A stretch of DNA of 64,000 nucleotides from the NCBI GenBank assembly GCA_963823535.1, contig CAWGLZ010000001.1, positions 310,001-374,000 of the forward strand, read 5' to 3'. The DNA comes from RPQJ01 sp963823535 (GTDB taxonomy: Bacteria; Pseudomonadota; Gammaproteobacteria; Steroidobacterales; Steroidobacteraceae). A program made the position numbers and the translations under genes. How positions within the stretch are numbered: position 1 is the first letter of the stretch; the number at the start of each line of letters is the position of its first letter. Under the pieces are notes generated by a model. It was not told where the DNA came from, did not search any database, and saw only the letters and a list, made by a program, of their open reading frames with translations. Positions 44,626 through 53,963 of the stretch are shown here, piece by piece.

Positions 44626-45822
44626 CTACGCGGCCCCGCAAGCCTTGAGTTGCGCGATCTCCTCGGCCGAGAGACCCGCCTCCCGCAGCACCTGGTCGGT
44701 GTGCTCGCCGAGCGTCGGTGCCAGGCGTGACGGCAGCCGCGCGCCGTCGAGCTTGATCGGGTTGGCGAGGACCCGGAAGTCGGGCCGCGCCGGGTGGGGC
44801 AGCGGCCGAACCATGCCGATCTGCCGGGCGTACGGATTGTCGAGCGCCTGGGGCAGGTCGTGCACCGGTGCGACGGGCAGCAGGCCCTGCAGCCGTGCCA
44901 GCCAGTGCCCGGTCGTCGCGCGCTGGAACTCGACATCCAGCACCGTCGTCAGGGCGTCACGATTGTCGCGACGGGCCTGCGCGTCTGCATAGCGCGGGTC
45001 GGCCGCGAGGTCGTCGCGGGCAAGAACACCCAGCAGTGCGCGCCAGAATTTTTCGGTCATGCACATGACGAATATCCAGCCGTCGAGCGTCCTGAAGAGC
45101 TGTACCGGCACGGCGGACGGGTGGGAACTTCGCGCCAGGCGCTCGGTGAGGTGGCCCTCGTTCAGGTACCAGTTGCCCGGGTAGGTGAGCTGGTGCAGCG
45201 CCACGTCGAACAGGGACACGTCGATGTCCCGACCCCGGCCGGATTTCATGACCCCGATCAGCGCGCCGAGCACGGCGACTGCGGTCGTGATGCCCGTCAT
45301 GAAGTCGACGATCGACAGGCCCATGCGCGAGGGCGGCGTGCCCGGTTCGCCCGTGAGGTGCAGGTATCCAGCCTCGGCCTGCATCAGGTAGTCGTATCCG
45401 GGCCAGCCACGGCGCTCGTTGTCGCGACCGTAGGCCGAGAGGTGTGCGCAGAGGATGCGGGGATTGAGCGGTCCGAGCGACGCATAGTCGATCCCGAGCT
45501 TCTCAGGCTGGTCGCCGCGCAGGTTGTTCATCACGACGTCCGCGGTCCGGGCCAGGCGCCGGAAGGCGGACGAGCCCTGCGGATGCTTCAGGTTCAGCGT
45601 GACGCTCTTCTTGTTCAGGTTGAAGGTCTGGAAGAAATGGCTGTCGTGCGGGCCCAGGAAGAAAGGGCCCATGCCGCGCGTCGCGTCGCCGCCCTGCTCG
45701 CGGTTCTCGATCTTGATGACTTCGGCGCCGAGGTCGGCGAGGTACATGGAACCGAAGGGTCCCGCGCCGAAATTCTCGAATGTGAGGACGCGTATGCCCT
45801 CGAGCGGCAGGTGGTTGGTCAC
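44626..45822 (-). CDS. CaiB/BaiF-family CoA-transferase (family III)
   Basis: 398 residues, the normal length. The GTG at 45822 is used because GAGGGGA sits upstream and the protein then begins at the family's first strand (LPLEGIRVLTFENFGAGPFG). Motifs: LADLGAEVIKIE, the DSHFFQTFNLNKKSVTLNLK segment, GWPGYDYLMQAEAG and the C-terminal ARPDFRVLANPIKLDGARLP. The active-site aspartate of the family lies in the RGDQPEKLGIDYASL region and is present. It transfers CoA between carboxylic acids; the acids cannot be read from sequence. Monocistronic. Confidence 0.85.
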   Translation of the reverse strand: MTNHLPLEGIRVLTFENFGAGPFGSMYLADLGAEVIKIENREQGGDATRGMGPFFLGPHDSHFFQTFNLNKKSVTLNLKHPQGSSAFRRLARTADVVMNNLRGDQPEKLGIDYASLGPLNPRILCAHLSAYGRDNERRGWPGYDYLMQAEAGYLHLTGEPGTPPSRMGLSIVDFMTGITTAVAVLGALIGVMKSGRGRDIDVSLFDVALHQLTYPGNWYLNEGHLTERLARSSHPSAVPVQLFRTLDGWIFVMCMTEKFWRALLGVLARDDLAADPRYADAQARRDNRDALTTVLDVEFQRATTGHWLARLQGLLPVAPVHDLPQALDNPYARQIGMVRPLPHPARPDFRVLANPIKLDGARLPSRLAPTLGEHTDQVLREAGLSAEEIAQLKACGAA

Positions 45823-46168
45823 GCGGGATTCCCCTCGAAGACTTGCCGGGCAGTGATCATTGGCTGCATCGCACTTGCCATAGGGACGATTGCCGGCTGC
45901 GACGCATCCGGACGGCGATGTCCACCGGTATCGTACCGGCGCTGCAGCGGGACCGACAGGCGCGGAAGGCGCCGTCGCGGGCATTGTCGATGCGCCGGGC
46001 GATGGAAGCCGGCAGAATCACGGGCTCAGCCCGGAGACGGGTCTTGAAGTCAGGCGACACGGGAAGGTCGTGGCTTTGGTAGCATTCGGCAACAGTACCC
46101 ATCCCGAGTCAGCAGGCTCGTTGCAGCTGACGCCCCCAAGAGCGCTTGCTTCCCCGTAATCCGCGGCC
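45823..46168. other. Intergenic region between CoA-transferase and ppc (346 bp)
   Basis: Divergent upstream region for the two flanking genes. Short ORFs here are low-complexity and overlap both directions. I see no tRNA, riboswitch or strong promoter; a TAGCAT hexamer near 46078 is a possible -10 with no matching -35. Confidence 0.5.
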
Positions 46169-48889
46169 ATGGCCCGCAAAGGCATTTTCTTCCCCCTGAA
46201 GGACGCCGCCCTGCGCGACGACGTCCACATGCTGGGCGAACTCGTCGGCGAGGTCCTCAAGGACCAGTGCGGGGAGGCGCATTTTGCCGCCGTGGAGGGC
46301 GACCGGCAGGCCGCGATTGGCCGCCGCCAGGGGGATTCCGACCAGACCGTTCAACTCGTCGTGCGCACCCGGGGACGCACGCCCCGCGAGTCGCAGGACC
46401 TGATCCGCGCATTCTCCACGTGGTTCCACGTCGTCAACCTGGCGGAAAAGGTGCATCGTGTGCGCCGACGCCGGCAGTACATGAACGACAGCAGCACGCC
46501 GCAGCCGGGCGGGCTGCACGAGTGCTTCGCGCGGCTCAAGGCGCGGGGCATGAGCCTGGAGCAGGTCGTGGCGCTGCTCGGTCAGCTGAGCGTCGAGCCG
46601 GTGTTCACGGCGCATCCGACGGAGTCGACGCGTCGGACCCTGCTCCGGCAACAGCAGCGGGTCGCCCGGCTGCTGATCGGTCGTCTCGATCCAACCCAGA
46701 CGCCGGCGGAGCAGCGCGCCACGATCGAGCGCGTGCGCACCGAACTCACGACGGGCTGGCAGACGGCCGGCAACTCCCGCGAGCGACTCACCGTCGCCGA
46801 CGAGCGCGAACACGTGCTGTTCTTCCTCGTGGAGGTCATCTACGAGGTGATCCCGGGGTTCTACGAGGAGATCGAAGAGGCCCTGAGGTCGGTCTTCGGC
46901 GAGGGAGCGACCGGCGTGCACGTGCCCGAGATGCTGCACTTCGGGTCATGGGTCGGCGGCGACATGGATGGCCACCCCGACGTCCACGCCAAGACCATAC
47001 GCGAGAGTTGCGCCCGTCATCACCAGTTGATCGTGAATCGCTACTTCCTGGAGACCCAGGCACTGGCCGAACGGCTCAGCCAGAGCGGCAGCCGGGTCGA
47101 AGTCTCGCCCGGAGTCGTGGCCCGGATCGAGCAGTACCGGAGCATCGTCCCGAGTGCGCGCGCCGCGACGCCGGCCAGCCACGACCGCATGCCTTACCGG
47201 GTATTCCTCGGCCAGGTCGCGGAGCGGCTGCGCGCCACCTACGACGGTCGCACCGGGCAGTACGAGCGGGTGGACCAGCTGATCGAGGATCTCGAACTCA
47301 TCGCCCAGAGTCTCGAGGAGCACCAGGGCCTGTTCGCCGGGCTGTTCCACGTCAGGCGCATGCTGCGCCGGGTGCGCACCTTCGGTTTCCACCTGGCGAC
47401 GCTCGACGTCCGGCAGAACGCGGACGTGCACCGCGAAATCGTCGGACGGGCGCTGGCGGAGGAGGACTGGGCCGCCCGTACGCCGGAGGAGCGACGACTG
47501 CGGCTGGGGGTTGCGCTCGAGCGGGATGAGTCACCGGTGGCGGACCTCGATGCTGCGGCGAAGCGGGCACTGTGGGTCTTCGAGGCCATGGAGTTCTGCA
47601 GCCACCGTTACGGGATTCCAGCCGTCGGTTCGTACGTGGTCAGCATGGCGAACGACGTGGACGACGTGCTGTCCGTGCTCCTGCTGGCGCAGTGGGCAGG
47701 GCTGGCAGATGGACCGGACGGCGTGCTGCCCCTCGACGTCGCGCCGCTGTTCGAGTCGGTGGCGGCGCTGGAGAATGCCGGCCAGATCGTGGGCCGGCTC
47801 CTGGCGGACCCCGTCTACCGGGCGCATCTCACGACGCGCCGGAACCGGCAGGTCGTGATGATCGGCTACTCGGACAGCAACAAGTCCGCCGGCATCGCGT
47901 CATCGCGCTGGCTGCTGAGGAAGGCGCAGGCGGCCATGGTCGCCGCTTGCGACCAGGCGGGAATCGAGCTGGTCATCTTCCACGGGCGAGGCGGGTCGAT
48001 CAGCGTTGGCGGCGGGCGCACCGAGGCGTTCGTGCGCAGCGCTCCGTCCGGTGCGATCCGTGACCGCCTGCGCGTGACGGAACAGGGTGAGAGCATCAAC
48101 GAGCGCTACGGTCTGAGGCCGATCGCGCTGCGTACGTTCGAGCAGGCTGTCAACGCGGTGGCGCTGACGGCGGCGGGGTACTACGCGCCGCCGGCGGTCG
48201 ATCCCCGCTGGCAGGAGGCGATGACCCTGCTCGCACGCGCCAGTCACCAGCGCTACAGGGGTGTCGTCCATGAGGATCCTGGATTCCTCGAGTTCTTCCA
48301 GGCCGTGACGCCCGTGGACGTGATCGAGCGCATGCAGATCGGCTCCCGGCCCGTGACCCGGTCCGCCGGTGGCGGCGTCGAGGCCATGCGCGCCATTCCC
48401 TGGATGTTCGCCTGGTCACAGAGCCGCCACATGCTGCCGGGCTGGTTCGGGGTGGGGACCGGGTTGCAGTCCGTCGTCGACCAGTTCGGGCCCGACCTGC
48501 TCGGCGAGATGTACGCCGGCTGGCCCTACGCCGCCGCACTGTTCGACGACGTCGAGGTCGTGCTCGCCAAGGCCGACATGGGGATTGCCGAGTTCTACGA
48601 GCAGATGGCGCCGCGGGAGCAGGGGCATTGTGCCGTCGCGATCCGCAGCGAGTTCCAGGTCTCGGTCGAGCGGATACTGGCGGTCAAGGGCTGCGCCCGG
48701 CTGCTCGATTCCGAGCCCACGCTGCAGCGATCGATCCGCCTGCGCAACCCCTACGTTGATCCGATTCATCTCATGCAGGTGGACCTGCTGCGACGTTGGC
48801 GGGAGGCGGGCCGGCAGGACCGCGAGGCGTTCGACGCGCTGGTCGCCTCGGTGAACGGCATCGCCCTGGGGCTGCAGGGCTCGGGCTGA
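46169..48889 (+). CDS. ppc: Phosphoenolpyruvate carboxylase
   Basis: 906 residues. Converts PEP and bicarbonate to oxaloacetate and phosphate to refill the TCA cycle. Catalytic regions are intact: VFTAHPTES (the essential His, ~residue 149), MIGYSDSNKSAG (~570), FHGRGGSISVGGG (~607) and the C-terminal LRNPYVDPIHLMQVDLLRRWR. The final residues are LGLQGSG rather than the more common ...RNTG, but the terminal glycine used in catalysis/regulation remains. Single-gene unit. Confidence 0.97.
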   Translation: MARKGIFFPLKDAALRDDVHMLGELVGEVLKDQCGEAHFAAVEGDRQAAIGRRQGDSDQTVQLVVRTRGRTPRESQDLIRAFSTWFHVVNLAEKVHRVRRRRQYMNDSSTPQPGGLHECFARLKARGMSLEQVVALLGQLSVEPVFTAHPTESTRRTLLRQQQRVARLLIGRLDPTQTPAEQRATIERVRTELTTGWQTAGNSRERLTVADEREHVLFFLVEVIYEVIPGFYEEIEEALRSVFGEGATGVHVPEMLHFGSWVGGDMDGHPDVHAKTIRESCARHHQLIVNRYFLETQALAERLSQSGSRVEVSPGVVARIEQYRSIVPSARAATPASHDRMPYRVFLGQVAERLRATYDGRTGQYERVDQLIEDLELIAQSLEEHQGLFAGLFHVRRMLRRVRTFGFHLATLDVRQNADVHREIVGRALAEEDWAARTPEERRLRLGVALERDESPVADLDAAAKRALWVFEAMEFCSHRYGIPAVGSYVVSMANDVDDVLSVLLLAQWAGLADGPDGVLPLDVAPLFESVAALENAGQIVGRLLADPVYRAHLTTRRNRQVVMIGYSDSNKSAGIASSRWLLRKAQAAMVAACDQAGIELVIFHGRGGSISVGGGRTEAFVRSAPSGAIRDRLRVTEQGESINERYGLRPIALRTFEQAVNAVALTAAGYYAPPAVDPRWQEAMTLLARASHQRYRGVVHEDPGFLEFFQAVTPVDVIERMQIGSRPVTRSAGGGVEAMRAIPWMFAWSQSRHMLPGWFGVGTGLQSVVDQFGPDLLGEMYAGWPYAAALFDDVEVVLAKADMGIAEFYEQMAPREQGHCAVAIRSEFQVSVERILAVKGCARLLDSEPTLQRSIRLRNPYVDPIHLMQVDLLRRWREAGRQDREAFDALVASVNGIALGLQGSG

Positions 48890-48905
48890 TTGCATCTTTC
48901 CCCGG

Positions 48906-48934
48906 TTGACTCCGGATCGTTGCTGAACTAGCGT
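48906..48934 (+). promoter_or_regulatory. Sigma-70 promoter for H1-like gene
   Basis: TTGACT (48906-48911), 17 bases, TAGCGT (48929-48934). Transcription would start about 55 bases before the ATG. Confidence 0.55.
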
Positions 48935-48994
48935 CCCGTGCGAGCAGATGCAAGCGCGGCCGTTGCCGCGTCGCGATCAACCGAGGGAGTCTCA

Positions 48995-49717
48995 ATGGCA
49001 GCGAAGAAAAAGGCGCGTCGAACGACGCACCGCAGCAGCAAGGGCAAGAAGCTTTACGCCGTCCGCGATGCCAAGGGGCGGATCAAGGACATCCAGACCT
49101 ACGAGCGGGCACACGCGGCGGACCTGAGGAACAAGGCGAAGGGCGAGGGCGGAAAGAAGAAGTCGAAGGCCAAGGCCAAGACGAAGGCCAAGGCAAAGGT
49201 CAAGGCCAAGACAAAGGTCAAGGCCAAGACGAAGGTCGCGGCGAAGTCGAAGACGAAGGCCAGGGCCAAGGTCAAAGTCAGTCGCGCCAAGACCAAGGTC
49301 AGTCGCGCCAAGGTTGCGAAGACCAAGCGCGCGGTGCGCAAGTCCGTCAAGAAGGCTCCGGCACGCGCAGCAAAGCGCGCATCTGCCGTCCGCACGGCCA
49401 TCAAGAAGGCGCCGGCCAAGACACGGCGCGCAGTCCGCAAGGCCATCAAGAAGATGCCGCCGCAGACGCAGAAGGCGATCGCCAAGGCAGAGAAGGAGTT
49501 CGGCAAGGTCGAGAAGCAGTTCGCCAAGACCGTCAAGGACGTGCAGAAGAAGGCCGCGTCGACTGCGAAGCAGGCAGAGTCGGTCGTTTCCAAGGCACAG
49601 GACTCGGCCGAGAAGACGGCCTCGACCGTTCTGGACCAGGCGAAGGGCCTGTTCAAGAAGGCCAGCGAGGCCGTCGAGACGGCCGTGGAGAACGTCATTC
49701 CCGGTCAGTCGAAGTAA
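48995..49717 (+). CDS. Histone H1-like / alanine-lysine-rich basic protein
   Basis: 240 residues from ATG 48995, GAGGGAG ribosome site. The first ~55 residues are a compact domain (KGKKLYAVRDAKGRIKDIQT). Next come ~120 residues of near-repetitive AKxKAK and KKAPAK motifs, as in bacterial H1-like DNA-binding proteins, and then a more acidic helical tail (QKAIAKAEKEFGKVEKQFAK; AQDSAEKTASTVLDQAKG). Likely binds DNA or RNA, or other polyanions, in the cytoplasm. Repeat number differs between strains in such genes. Confidence 0.65.
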   Translation: MAAKKKARRTTHRSSKGKKLYAVRDAKGRIKDIQTYERAHAADLRNKAKGEGGKKKSKAKAKTKAKAKVKAKTKVKAKTKVAAKSKTKARAKVKVSRAKTKVSRAKVAKTKRAVRKSVKKAPARAAKRASAVRTAIKKAPAKTRRAVRKAIKKMPPQTQKAIAKAEKEFGKVEKQFAKTVKDVQKKAASTAKQAESVVSKAQDSAEKTASTVLDQAKGLFKKASEAVETAVENVIPGQSK

Positions 49718-49761
49718 GTTCGGCCGCTGACGATTGCTGCCACCCGGCAGCTGACCCGCGA

Positions 49762-49795
49762 GGCCCCGGCACGCCGTGTCCGGGGCCTTCGCTTT
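49762..49795. terminator. Bidirectional intrinsic terminator
   Basis: Stem GGCCCCGG / CCGGGGCC (49762-49769 and 49780-49787), loop of ten bases, then TTCGCTTT. It lies between the H1-like gene and the convergent NUDIX gene. Confidence 0.75.
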
Positions 49796-50693
49796 ACTGG
49801 CGGACGCTGCGCTCGCGGGCCACGGTCAGGCACGAGCGGCGCCGCAGCAGGTGCGGTGGGAAGCCGCCGGCCGGTTGGCATCCTTCGCCGGCGATCGACG
49901 CATATCCCGCATCCCAGGGCATGACCACCCGGAAGGCATCCTCGCGAGCCTCGATGCGCGGCATGACGGGAGGCGTCGCCCGGCCGCGCTCAAGCTCGAG
50001 CATGGCCGCGAGCCCGCCGTGCCGGGCGTGGCTCTCGCCCAGGTCCTCGAGAGTCAGCAGCGTGGGAGGCACGACGCGAAGTTCGCCACGCTCGAGCGTC
50101 GCCTGAATACCCGACGGTCTCACCCAGGCATGCTCCGTCAACTCCGATAGATCGGCGCTCACCGACTGACCGGCCGGCACTGGGATGGCAAAGAAGCGGG
50201 TGTCGTATCGCTTCGGCTCGAGCGAGGGCGTGATCCAGTGTGACCAGTACAGCAGCGGGCCGATGTCCAGGAAGAGGTCCTCCTCTTCCAGTAACGCCAC
50301 GAACGTCGCCGCATGTGCGGCGACCTCCAGCCGTCGCGACTGGAGTGCCGCAACGCGCTCCGGCGTGCATGGGGCGCCGTGGCGGTCACGCGCGAGCAGG
50401 ACCCCCGACTCCTCGAAAGTTTCCCGGCAGGCGGCGACGTGCAAGGCGATCGCATCGTCGGCCGTGAGGCGCTCGCCCTGCATGGTCAGGAGCCGATCCT
50501 TGCAGCCCTCGAGCGCCTCCATCGACACCCGCCGGCGGACGGCGGCGGAGGCGTCGGCCTCGTCCACGCGGCCGCCGGGGAAGACCCACATGCCGGCCAT
50601 GAATGACAGTCCGGTCCCCCGGTGCAACATCAGCACCTCGAGGTCGCCTGGCACCGGCTCTCGGAGCAGCAGGACGGTGGCGGCGGCGCGCAT
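49794..50693 (-). CDS. NUDIX hydrolase, NUDT19-like
   Basis: 299 residues. The Nudix box is split: MWVFPGGRVDEAD (~35-47) is followed after a ~40-residue insertion by AACRETFEESGVLLA (REx2EExG, ~88-102), the arrangement of NUDT19/RP2p-type enzymes that cleave CoA or ADP-sugar derivatives. N-terminus LLREPVPGDLEVLMLHRG is typical. C-terminal region (PWDAGYASIAGEGCQPAGGF) is without known motif. Substrate unknown. Convergent with the H1-like gene. Confidence 0.83.
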   Translation of the reverse strand: MRAAATVLLLREPVPGDLEVLMLHRGTGLSFMAGMWVFPGGRVDEADASAAVRRRVSMEALEGCKDRLLTMQGERLTADDAIALHVAACRETFEESGVLLARDRHGAPCTPERVAALQSRRLEVAAHAATFVALLEEEDLFLDIGPLLYWSHWITPSLEPKRYDTRFFAIPVPAGQSVSADLSELTEHAWVRPSGIQATLERGELRVVPPTLLTLEDLGESHARHGGLAAMLELERGRATPPVMPRIEAREDAFRVVMPWDAGYASIAGEGCQPAGGFPPHLLRRRSCLTVARERSVRQ

Positions 50694-50741
50694 CAGTTGA
50701 GGCTCATGGGCTAATTCAGTGTCGGGATGAAGCGGATGATG

Positions 50742-52190
50742 TCACGCCCGCCATTGCCGGGCACGGACATTCCTGAGTTGCCAGGGCTGGGCGGGGTCCA
50801 GTTCCTCGTCGAACAGTTCGCCGCGTCCCTGCAGGGGCGTCCAGTCGGTATAGGCGCCGACCAGCCGGCCCACGTATGGACGTGCAATGGCGAGACATTC
50901 CTCGAAATCGAGGTCGTCGGCCTCGAGCACCCCGCGCTGCGGATGACGGATCGCTGCCACTGTGGCCGCCAGCGCTCCGGCGGCGACCTGGAGGGTCGTC
51001 GCATTGGCATGCGGTACGTGCCGGCGTGCTTCCTCGATGGAGAGCTGCGAGCCGAACCAGTAGGCATTGCGCGGGTGCCCGGCCAGCAGCACGCCGAGTT
51101 CGTCCATGCCCGTGACGAGTTCGCTCGTGAGTACGCGTCGCGAGGGCTGCATCTGCCAGCCGCGGCCTTCGAGTTCGAGCGCGGACAGCATGGCGTCGTC
51201 GCAGGGGTGATACACGAACATGACCGTCGGGCGATAGGCGAAGCCGCGACTGTCGCGCACCGAGAGATGGTCGGCGATCGAGAAGACTTCGTCGTGCGTC
51301 ATGAGCAGGCCCTGGAACCCCCCGAGCGAGGGCAGCCAGCTGCGGGCGAAGGTCGCGCCGCCCGGGCGTTTCAGGTAGACCGAGCCAGAGCCACGTCGAT
51401 GCCACAGCGCGCCTTGCGGCTTCTTCGGCTCGCAGGTCCCGAGCGAAAGTTCGGCAGGCTGCATCAGTTCGTCCACGAAACCGTCGATCGACCAGGTATT
51501 GACGAATTCGTTGGGGCGCTTGGGGCGTTCGGCGGCCTGGGTGTCACGCTCGGACACCTGGATCAGCGTCACGCCGAGATCGCTGGCGAGCACCGCCCAT
51601 TCCGCCTGGGTTCGCGGTCGTTCGCCGTTCTGTCCCAATGAGCCGGCAAGGTCCAGCAGCGCCCGCTTCACAAAGTGCGACACGAGTCCGGGGTTGGCGC
51701 CATGGTCCACGATCGCCGTCGTCGAGGATGGCCCGAGGCGCCGGCCGAGTCGGAGCATCCGCTCGCGAGTCTGGTGGTTGGTGCGCTCACGCACCGTCAG
51801 CATCGGGTTGTCGAATACGCCGGGCCAGGGCTCGATCGACGTGTCGACGTAGAGTACGCCGTGCTCGGCGCACCACTCGACCAGGTCCAGGCTCGAGACG
51901 TCGACCGACAGGTTGAGCAGCAAGTCACCCGGGGCGACGTATCGCTTCAGGTCGCGCTGGAAGCTTCCCGGTTTCAGGTGGCAATGAATGAAACGGGCGC
52001 CCTGGGCAGCGGCAATGCCGCGGCCGCGCTCGTCGGCCGCCAGCACGGTCAAGCCGCCCGTCGTTTCCACGTGCCGTGAAAGCAGCGGCAGCACGGCCTG
52101 ACCGATGCTGCCGCACCCGATCATCACGATCTTGCCGCCCAGACGGGCGGTCTCGAGCCCGGGCGGCGCAACGGGGTCGAAGCTCTGCAT
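50742..52190 (-). CDS. hss: Homospermidine synthase (saccharopine dehydrogenase family)
   Basis: 482 residues; ATG 52190 chosen, with GGAGGG upstream. NAD-binding GKIVMIGCGSIGQAVLPLL (~20-40), then family segments such as SVDVSSLDLVEWCAEHGVLY, STTAIVDHGANPGLVSHFVK, PNEFVNTWSIDGFVDE and the C-terminal YVGRLVGAYTDWTPL. The enzyme makes homospermidine from two putrescines, or from spermidine and putrescine, with NAD. Length is that of bacterial homospermidine synthases (~475). Lies 48 bases from the NUDIX start, perhaps same transcript. Confidence 0.85.
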   Translation of the reverse strand: MQSFDPVAPPGLETARLGGKIVMIGCGSIGQAVLPLLSRHVETTGGLTVLAADERGRGIAAAQGARFIHCHLKPGSFQRDLKRYVAPGDLLLNLSVDVSSLDLVEWCAEHGVLYVDTSIEPWPGVFDNPMLTVRERTNHQTRERMLRLGRRLGPSSTTAIVDHGANPGLVSHFVKRALLDLAGSLGQNGERPRTQAEWAVLASDLGVTLIQVSERDTQAAERPKRPNEFVNTWSIDGFVDELMQPAELSLGTCEPKKPQGALWHRRGSGSVYLKRPGGATFARSWLPSLGGFQGLLMTHDEVFSIADHLSVRDSRGFAYRPTVMFVYHPCDDAMLSALELEGRGWQMQPSRRVLTSELVTGMDELGVLLAGHPRNAYWFGSQLSIEEARRHVPHANATTLQVAAGALAATVAAIRHPQRGVLEADDLDFEECLAIARPYVGRLVGAYTDWTPLQGRGELFDEELDPAQPWQLRNVRARQWRA

Positions 52191-52320
52191 GGTCGGCCCT
52201 CCGCCGCGAGGTGAACTGCCACCGTAACAGGCCACGCGGGTCAGGTGAACCCTTGCGCCGTCACGCACCCCGGTCGCGGATATCATGGCGCATACCTCAC
52301 GGGACGCACGACCAGCCGCC

Positions 52321-53610
52321 ATGGACTTCACGCTCATCCTCGCCCTCGTTGCATTGAACGCGGTATTCGCGCTTTCGGAAATGGCGGTCGTCGCTTCGCG
52401 CGGCGCGCGTCTGCAGCAGTTCCAGGACGAGAACCGACGGGGTGCGGAGGCCGCGGTCGCGCTGCGCCGCGACCCGTCGCGATTCCTGTCCACCATCCAG
52501 ATCGGAATCACGACCGTCGGCGTGCTGGCGGGCGCCGTGGGCGACAGCGCCCTCGCCCGGCCGCTGGCCGAGCGCCTCGCCAGCTACCCGGCGTTCGCAC
52601 CGCAGGCGGCGGCGATCGGCTTCCTCGTGTCCGTCGCGTTCGTGACCTGTCTCACCGTCGTGCTCGGAGAGCTGGTGCCGAAGCGGCTCGCGCTGCTGGC
52701 CCCCGAGCGCATCGCACTCGCTGTGGCAGCCCCGATGAAGTGGCTGGAGCGCCTGGCAGCGCCATTCGTGTGGCTGCTGTCCCGCTCGAGCGACGCCGTG
52801 CTGGCGCTGCTGCCGGGTCGGCCGGAGCGCGAGCCGCCGGTCACGGACGAGGAGATCGCGGTCCTGATGGAACAGGGGGCCGAGGCAGGCGTGTTCCATG
52901 AGCGGGAGCAGGCCTACGTGACCAACGTGCTGCGACTCGACGACCGGCGCGTGACCAGCATCATGACGCCGCGGCAGGAGTTCTACGGCGTGGACCTGGA
53001 CGACCCCATCGAGACGACTCGTGAGCGGATCGCGCGTTCGCCGCACACGCGACTGGTGGCCTGCAAGGGCGGTGTCGACAACGTGCTCGGCCTGGTGGAG
53101 GTCACCGACCTGCTCGCAGACGTGCTGTCCGGCCGTGCGCTCGACGTGGCCGGGCGCATTCGGGATCCGCTACGGGTCCCGGAAACGGCCACCACGACTT
53201 CCCTCATCGATACGTTCCGGGCCCAGGGGCGCCAGGTCGCGCTCGTCATGGACGAGTACGGCGAGGTCCAGGGGCTGGTGACCGATTCGGATTTCCTTGG
53301 GGCCATCGTGGGCGAGATCGGAGGCGAAGGGGCTCCCGCCGCGCCGGGCATCGAGCCGCGCGACGATCAGTCCTGGCTCGTGCAGGGTGGCCTGCCCGTC
53401 GAGGACCTGCAGGACGCACTCGACCTGGAGTCGCTGCCGGGACAGGAGGAGCATCAGTACACGACCATCGCCGGCTTCGTGCTGCATCAGCTCGGCCGCA
53501 TCCCGCAGGAAACCGACCAGTTCATCTGGAACGGGCTGCGCTTCGAGGTCGTCGCCATGGACGGGCGGCGCGTGGACAGGGTGCTCGTGAGCCGAACGGC
53601 GTCGTCCTAG
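52321..53610 (+). CDS. CNNM/CorC-family protein (DUF21, CBS pair, CorC_HlyC)
   Basis: 429 residues. DUF21 membrane domain with three helices (DFTLILALVALNAVFALSEM; IGITTVGVLAGAVGDSALAR; AAIGFLVSVAFVTCLTVVLG), two CBS motifs (VTSIMTPRQEFYGVDLDD; LVMDEYGEVQGLVTDSDFLG), and a CorC_HlyC-type C-terminus ending GRRVDRVLVSR. These proteins are tied to magnesium or cobalt efflux and older hemolysin annotations. ATG 52321 starts at the first helix. Confidence 0.9.
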   Translation: MDFTLILALVALNAVFALSEMAVVASRGARLQQFQDENRRGAEAAVALRRDPSRFLSTIQIGITTVGVLAGAVGDSALARPLAERLASYPAFAPQAAAIGFLVSVAFVTCLTVVLGELVPKRLALLAPERIALAVAAPMKWLERLAAPFVWLLSRSSDAVLALLPGRPEREPPVTDEEIAVLMEQGAEAGVFHEREQAYVTNVLRLDDRRVTSIMTPRQEFYGVDLDDPIETTRERIARSPHTRLVACKGGVDNVLGLVEVTDLLADVLSGRALDVAGRIRDPLRVPETATTTSLIDTFRAQGRQVALVMDEYGEVQGLVTDSDFLGAIVGEIGGEGAPAAPGIEPRDDQSWLVQGGLPVEDLQDALDLESLPGQEEHQYTTIAGFVLHQLGRIPQETDQFIWNGLRFEVVAMDGRRVDRVLVSRTASS

Positions 53611-53963
53611 CCAACCGTAGGAATCGCGCCGGGCAGCCTCGAGCCGATACGCCGGACGGCCGTGAGTGAACACCCGGCGCCCGTCGACTTATTTGACAAT
53701 TCACGAGCCGCACCGCCAGTGGCGCCGTGTGAGTTACTGAAAATGCTCGGTTTCCAGGCGCTGGCGTAATTCTTGCTTACATAACAGCTGAACACAGGCG
53801 GCCGCAGGCAGCCAACGGAAGGGATGCGTGGGAAGGGTGGCTCAAGCCCGTTCCGCATCCCGAGTCGATCGCGCATGCCTCCTGTCGAGCTGCCGCGTTC
53901 CGGGCGATTGATCCACAGACCGGTCGATCGCCCAGGAGGCCATTTCAGAAAGGGGGAGCGCAA
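53611..53963. other. Intergenic region upstream of PEP-CTERM gene (353 bp)
   Basis: No gene is seen. The region holds the sigma-54-type site at 53762-53777 and, further up, a TTGACA at 53693-53698 without a good -10. It leaves a ~175-base leader before the ATG at 53964. Confidence 0.6.
53762..53777 (+). promoter_or_regulatory. Sigma-54 (RpoN)-type promoter
   Basis: TGGCGTAATTCTTGCT has the -24 GG and -12 GC of sigma-54 promoters at the right spacing (consensus TGGCAC-N5-TTGCW; two mismatches, A and C of CAC). Predicted transcription start near 53789. Confidence 0.6.

Noticed and set aside
49160..49400. Lysine-codon repeats as a satellite or CRISPR-like array
   Set aside because: The repeats are in frame with the H1-like protein, have irregular length and no spacers.
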